This document shows, one piece after another, positions 62,995 through 64,000 of a stretch of 64,000 nucleotides of DNA. Below the pieces are notes generated by a model. That model was not told the DNA's origin. It saw nothing but the letters and a program-made list of their open reading frames with translations, and did not search any database. A program made the position numbers and the translations under genes. How positions within the stretch are numbered: position 1 is the stretch's first letter; each line of letters starts with the position of its first letter. The stretch comes from JAKAGZ01 sp964595355 (lineage in GTDB: Bacteria; Bacteroidota; Ignavibacteria; Ignavibacteriales; Ignavibacteriaceae): NCBI GenBank assembly GCA_964595355.1, contig CAZQQD010000002.1:1-64000 (forward strand), in the 5' to 3' direction.

Positions 62995-64000
62995 TTATTT
63001 GAATTCGGAATAATTTATTTTTTCTACATCTTCAAAAGCGATTGTACTTAATTCTTCATTGGTTGGATTATTTAAAGTGAGAATTCTTTCTTCCTGGTTT
63101 GAAATAGCTTTATATAAAATATTTCTAACAGTTCTTGCATTACCAAAGTTTTTATCACGTTCCTTGTAGAGTTTTGTAAATATTTCCAGTAGTAATTGCC
63201 AAGCACCCTCATCCAGCGTATACCCTGCTTTTGTAGTAATAACGAGGGCGATCTCAAGCATCTGTCGCGGAGTATAATCATCGAAATTAAAAAAGTTTGT
63301 AAACCTTGATTGAAGTCCTGGATTGGACTCGATAAATTCTTTCATTTCCCCCGTGTATCCTGCAACTATAACAATAAATCTGCCGGCAAAATCCTCCATT
63401 CGTTTTATCAGAGTATCAATTGCTTCTTGCCCAAAATCATTTCCACCTTTCGACAGAGCATATGCCTCATCAATAAAAAGAGTTCCTCCCATAGCATTTT
63501 CAATTATTCTATCAGTTTTAGTTGCTGTTTGACCGAGGTATCCCGCAACTAACCCACTTCTATCAACTTCTATTAGGTGCCCTTTTTCAAGAATTCCCAT
63601 CTCTTTGTAAATTTTACTTAAAAGGCGTGCGATAGTTGTTTTCCCGGTACCGGGATTTCCTAGGAAAACTGAATGAAGATTTCTTGGGATTACTTTAAGT
63701 CCTCTTTCTTTTCTGAGCTTTGCGACTTTCAGGCTACTAACTAGTTTTTCTACAGATTGCTTTACTGATTTTAATCCGGTTAGTTCATCCAGTTCTTTCA
63801 AATATTCGTTAAGAAGTTCCGGATTACCTTCAATTTCGACTTTTTCCTTTTCTTTTCTGATTTTTATCAGCGATTCCACATCTTCTATTTTGATCTCTTT
63901 CATCACATATTCGTTCCTTTCATCAGGAGAAAGATCAGCAATCCTTAACAATTGATTTTTAAGTATTCTGTCGATAAGATTTCTTACTAGTCTTGCGTTT
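62995..64000 (-). CDS. CbxX/SpoVK-type AAA ATPase, partial (N-terminus off window)
   Basis: The minus-strand frame is open from 62995 to the end of the window, so the N-terminus is missing. The last module has Walker A GNPGTGKT, Walker B LFIDEAYAL, the SRF-type arginine region and the KNFGNARTVRNIL sensor 2 motif of the CbxX/CfqX family. The first visible residues (NARLVRNLIDRILKNQ) repeat that same sensor 2 segment, so another AAA module precedes it. TTG 63951 is only an internal codon. Function is unknown; the relatives include RuBisCO activase-like and spore proteins. Confidence 0.9.
   Translation of the reverse strand, partial: NARLVRNLIDRILKNQLLRIADLSPDERNEYVMKEIKIEDVESLIKIRKEKEKVEIEGNPELLNEYLKELDELTGLKSVKQSVEKLVSSLKVAKLRKERGLKVIPRNLHSVFLGNPGTGKTTIARLLSKIYKEMGILEKGHLIEVDRSGLVAGYLGQTATKTDRIIENAMGGTLFIDEAYALSKGGNDFGQEAIDTLIKRMEDFAGRFIVIVAGYTGEMKEFIESNPGLQSRFTNFFNFDDYTPRQMLEIALVITTKAGYTLDEGAWQLLLEIFTKLYKERDKNFGNARTVRNILYKAISNQEERILTLNNPTNEELSTIAFEDVEKINYSEFK

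Noticed and set aside
1..64000. CRISPR array, rRNA, insertion sequence, prophage or integrase
   Set aside because: Reading both strands I saw no regularly spaced repeats, rRNA-like sequence, transposase motif or phage gene.

Overview
This is an AT-rich, densely coded bacterial window of mostly housekeeping genes, most likely from the Bacteroidota/Ignavibacteria side of the FCB group. Pointers to that lineage are a copper-type AraC regulator with an N-terminal heavy-metal domain, a 31-residue AURKAIP1/COX24-like basic protein, DUF4286, DUF4783 and DUF5683-like proteins, and a TAnnTTTG-type promoter before pyrR. A run of 100 Ns (1735-1834) shows that this is a scaffold, so the lineage is an inference from gene content only.

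Layout. 1-1271: a partial M23 endopeptidase (minus). 1412-7295: DUF4286, the scaffold gap, two thioredoxin-fold proteins, CorA, oligoendopeptidase F and a CBS-less IMPDH/GMPR-family enzyme. 7328-10483 (minus): a copper module made of an HMA-AraC fusion regulator, CopZ and CopA, with the same 13-base motif 47-48 bases before the araC and copZ starts. 11380-12685: HU, a zinc-ribbon/TPR membrane protein and the tiny ribosome-associated protein, closed by a strong terminator and followed by tRNA-Thr(CGT).

13332-29735 is a complete division and cell wall (dcw) cluster of tightly overlapping genes: mraZ, rsmH, ftsL, a PASTA-type PBP, murE, murF, mraY, murD, ftsW, murG, an unrecognised two-TM protein, murC, ftsQ, ftsA and ftsZ. 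It lacks murB and ddl. Three correctly spaced MraZ boxes precede mraZ. Then come a CPXCG zinc protein, YajQ and tRNA-Pro(CGG) on the minus strand.

30826-33733 is the pyrimidine operon pyrR-pyrB-pyrC. Its leader holds a promoter, a PyrR-binding hairpin, a 25-codon leader ORF and a Shine-Dalgarno that can be sequestered, which together suggest translational feedback by UMP-PyrR. 33870-44309 holds envelope proteins, a 1288-residue orphan NtrY-like histidine kinase, an AddA-like helicase-nuclease with a probable Fe-S cluster and a lipoprotein amidase. 44322-50196 holds a SpmA/SpmB fusion, a 2-hydroxyacid dehydrogenase, alanine dehydrogenase, a CoA-transferase and a PPP-type phosphatase. 50198-53140 (minus) is an M1 peptidase with a membrane protein. 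53331-56969 is a mixed set of small metabolic genes, including a yeast-Fcy1-like cytosine deaminase.

57327-62862 is the most accessory-looking part: a LuxR-type regulator without a receiver, a decayed carboxypeptidase-regulatory-like domain broken by two compensating frameshifts, then a GAF/sigma-54 activator followed 3 bases later by a Ser/Thr kinase with two PEGA domains. The window ends inside a CbxX/SpoVK-type AAA protein with at least two AAA modules. No rRNA, CRISPR array, transposase, integrase or prophage gene was seen.
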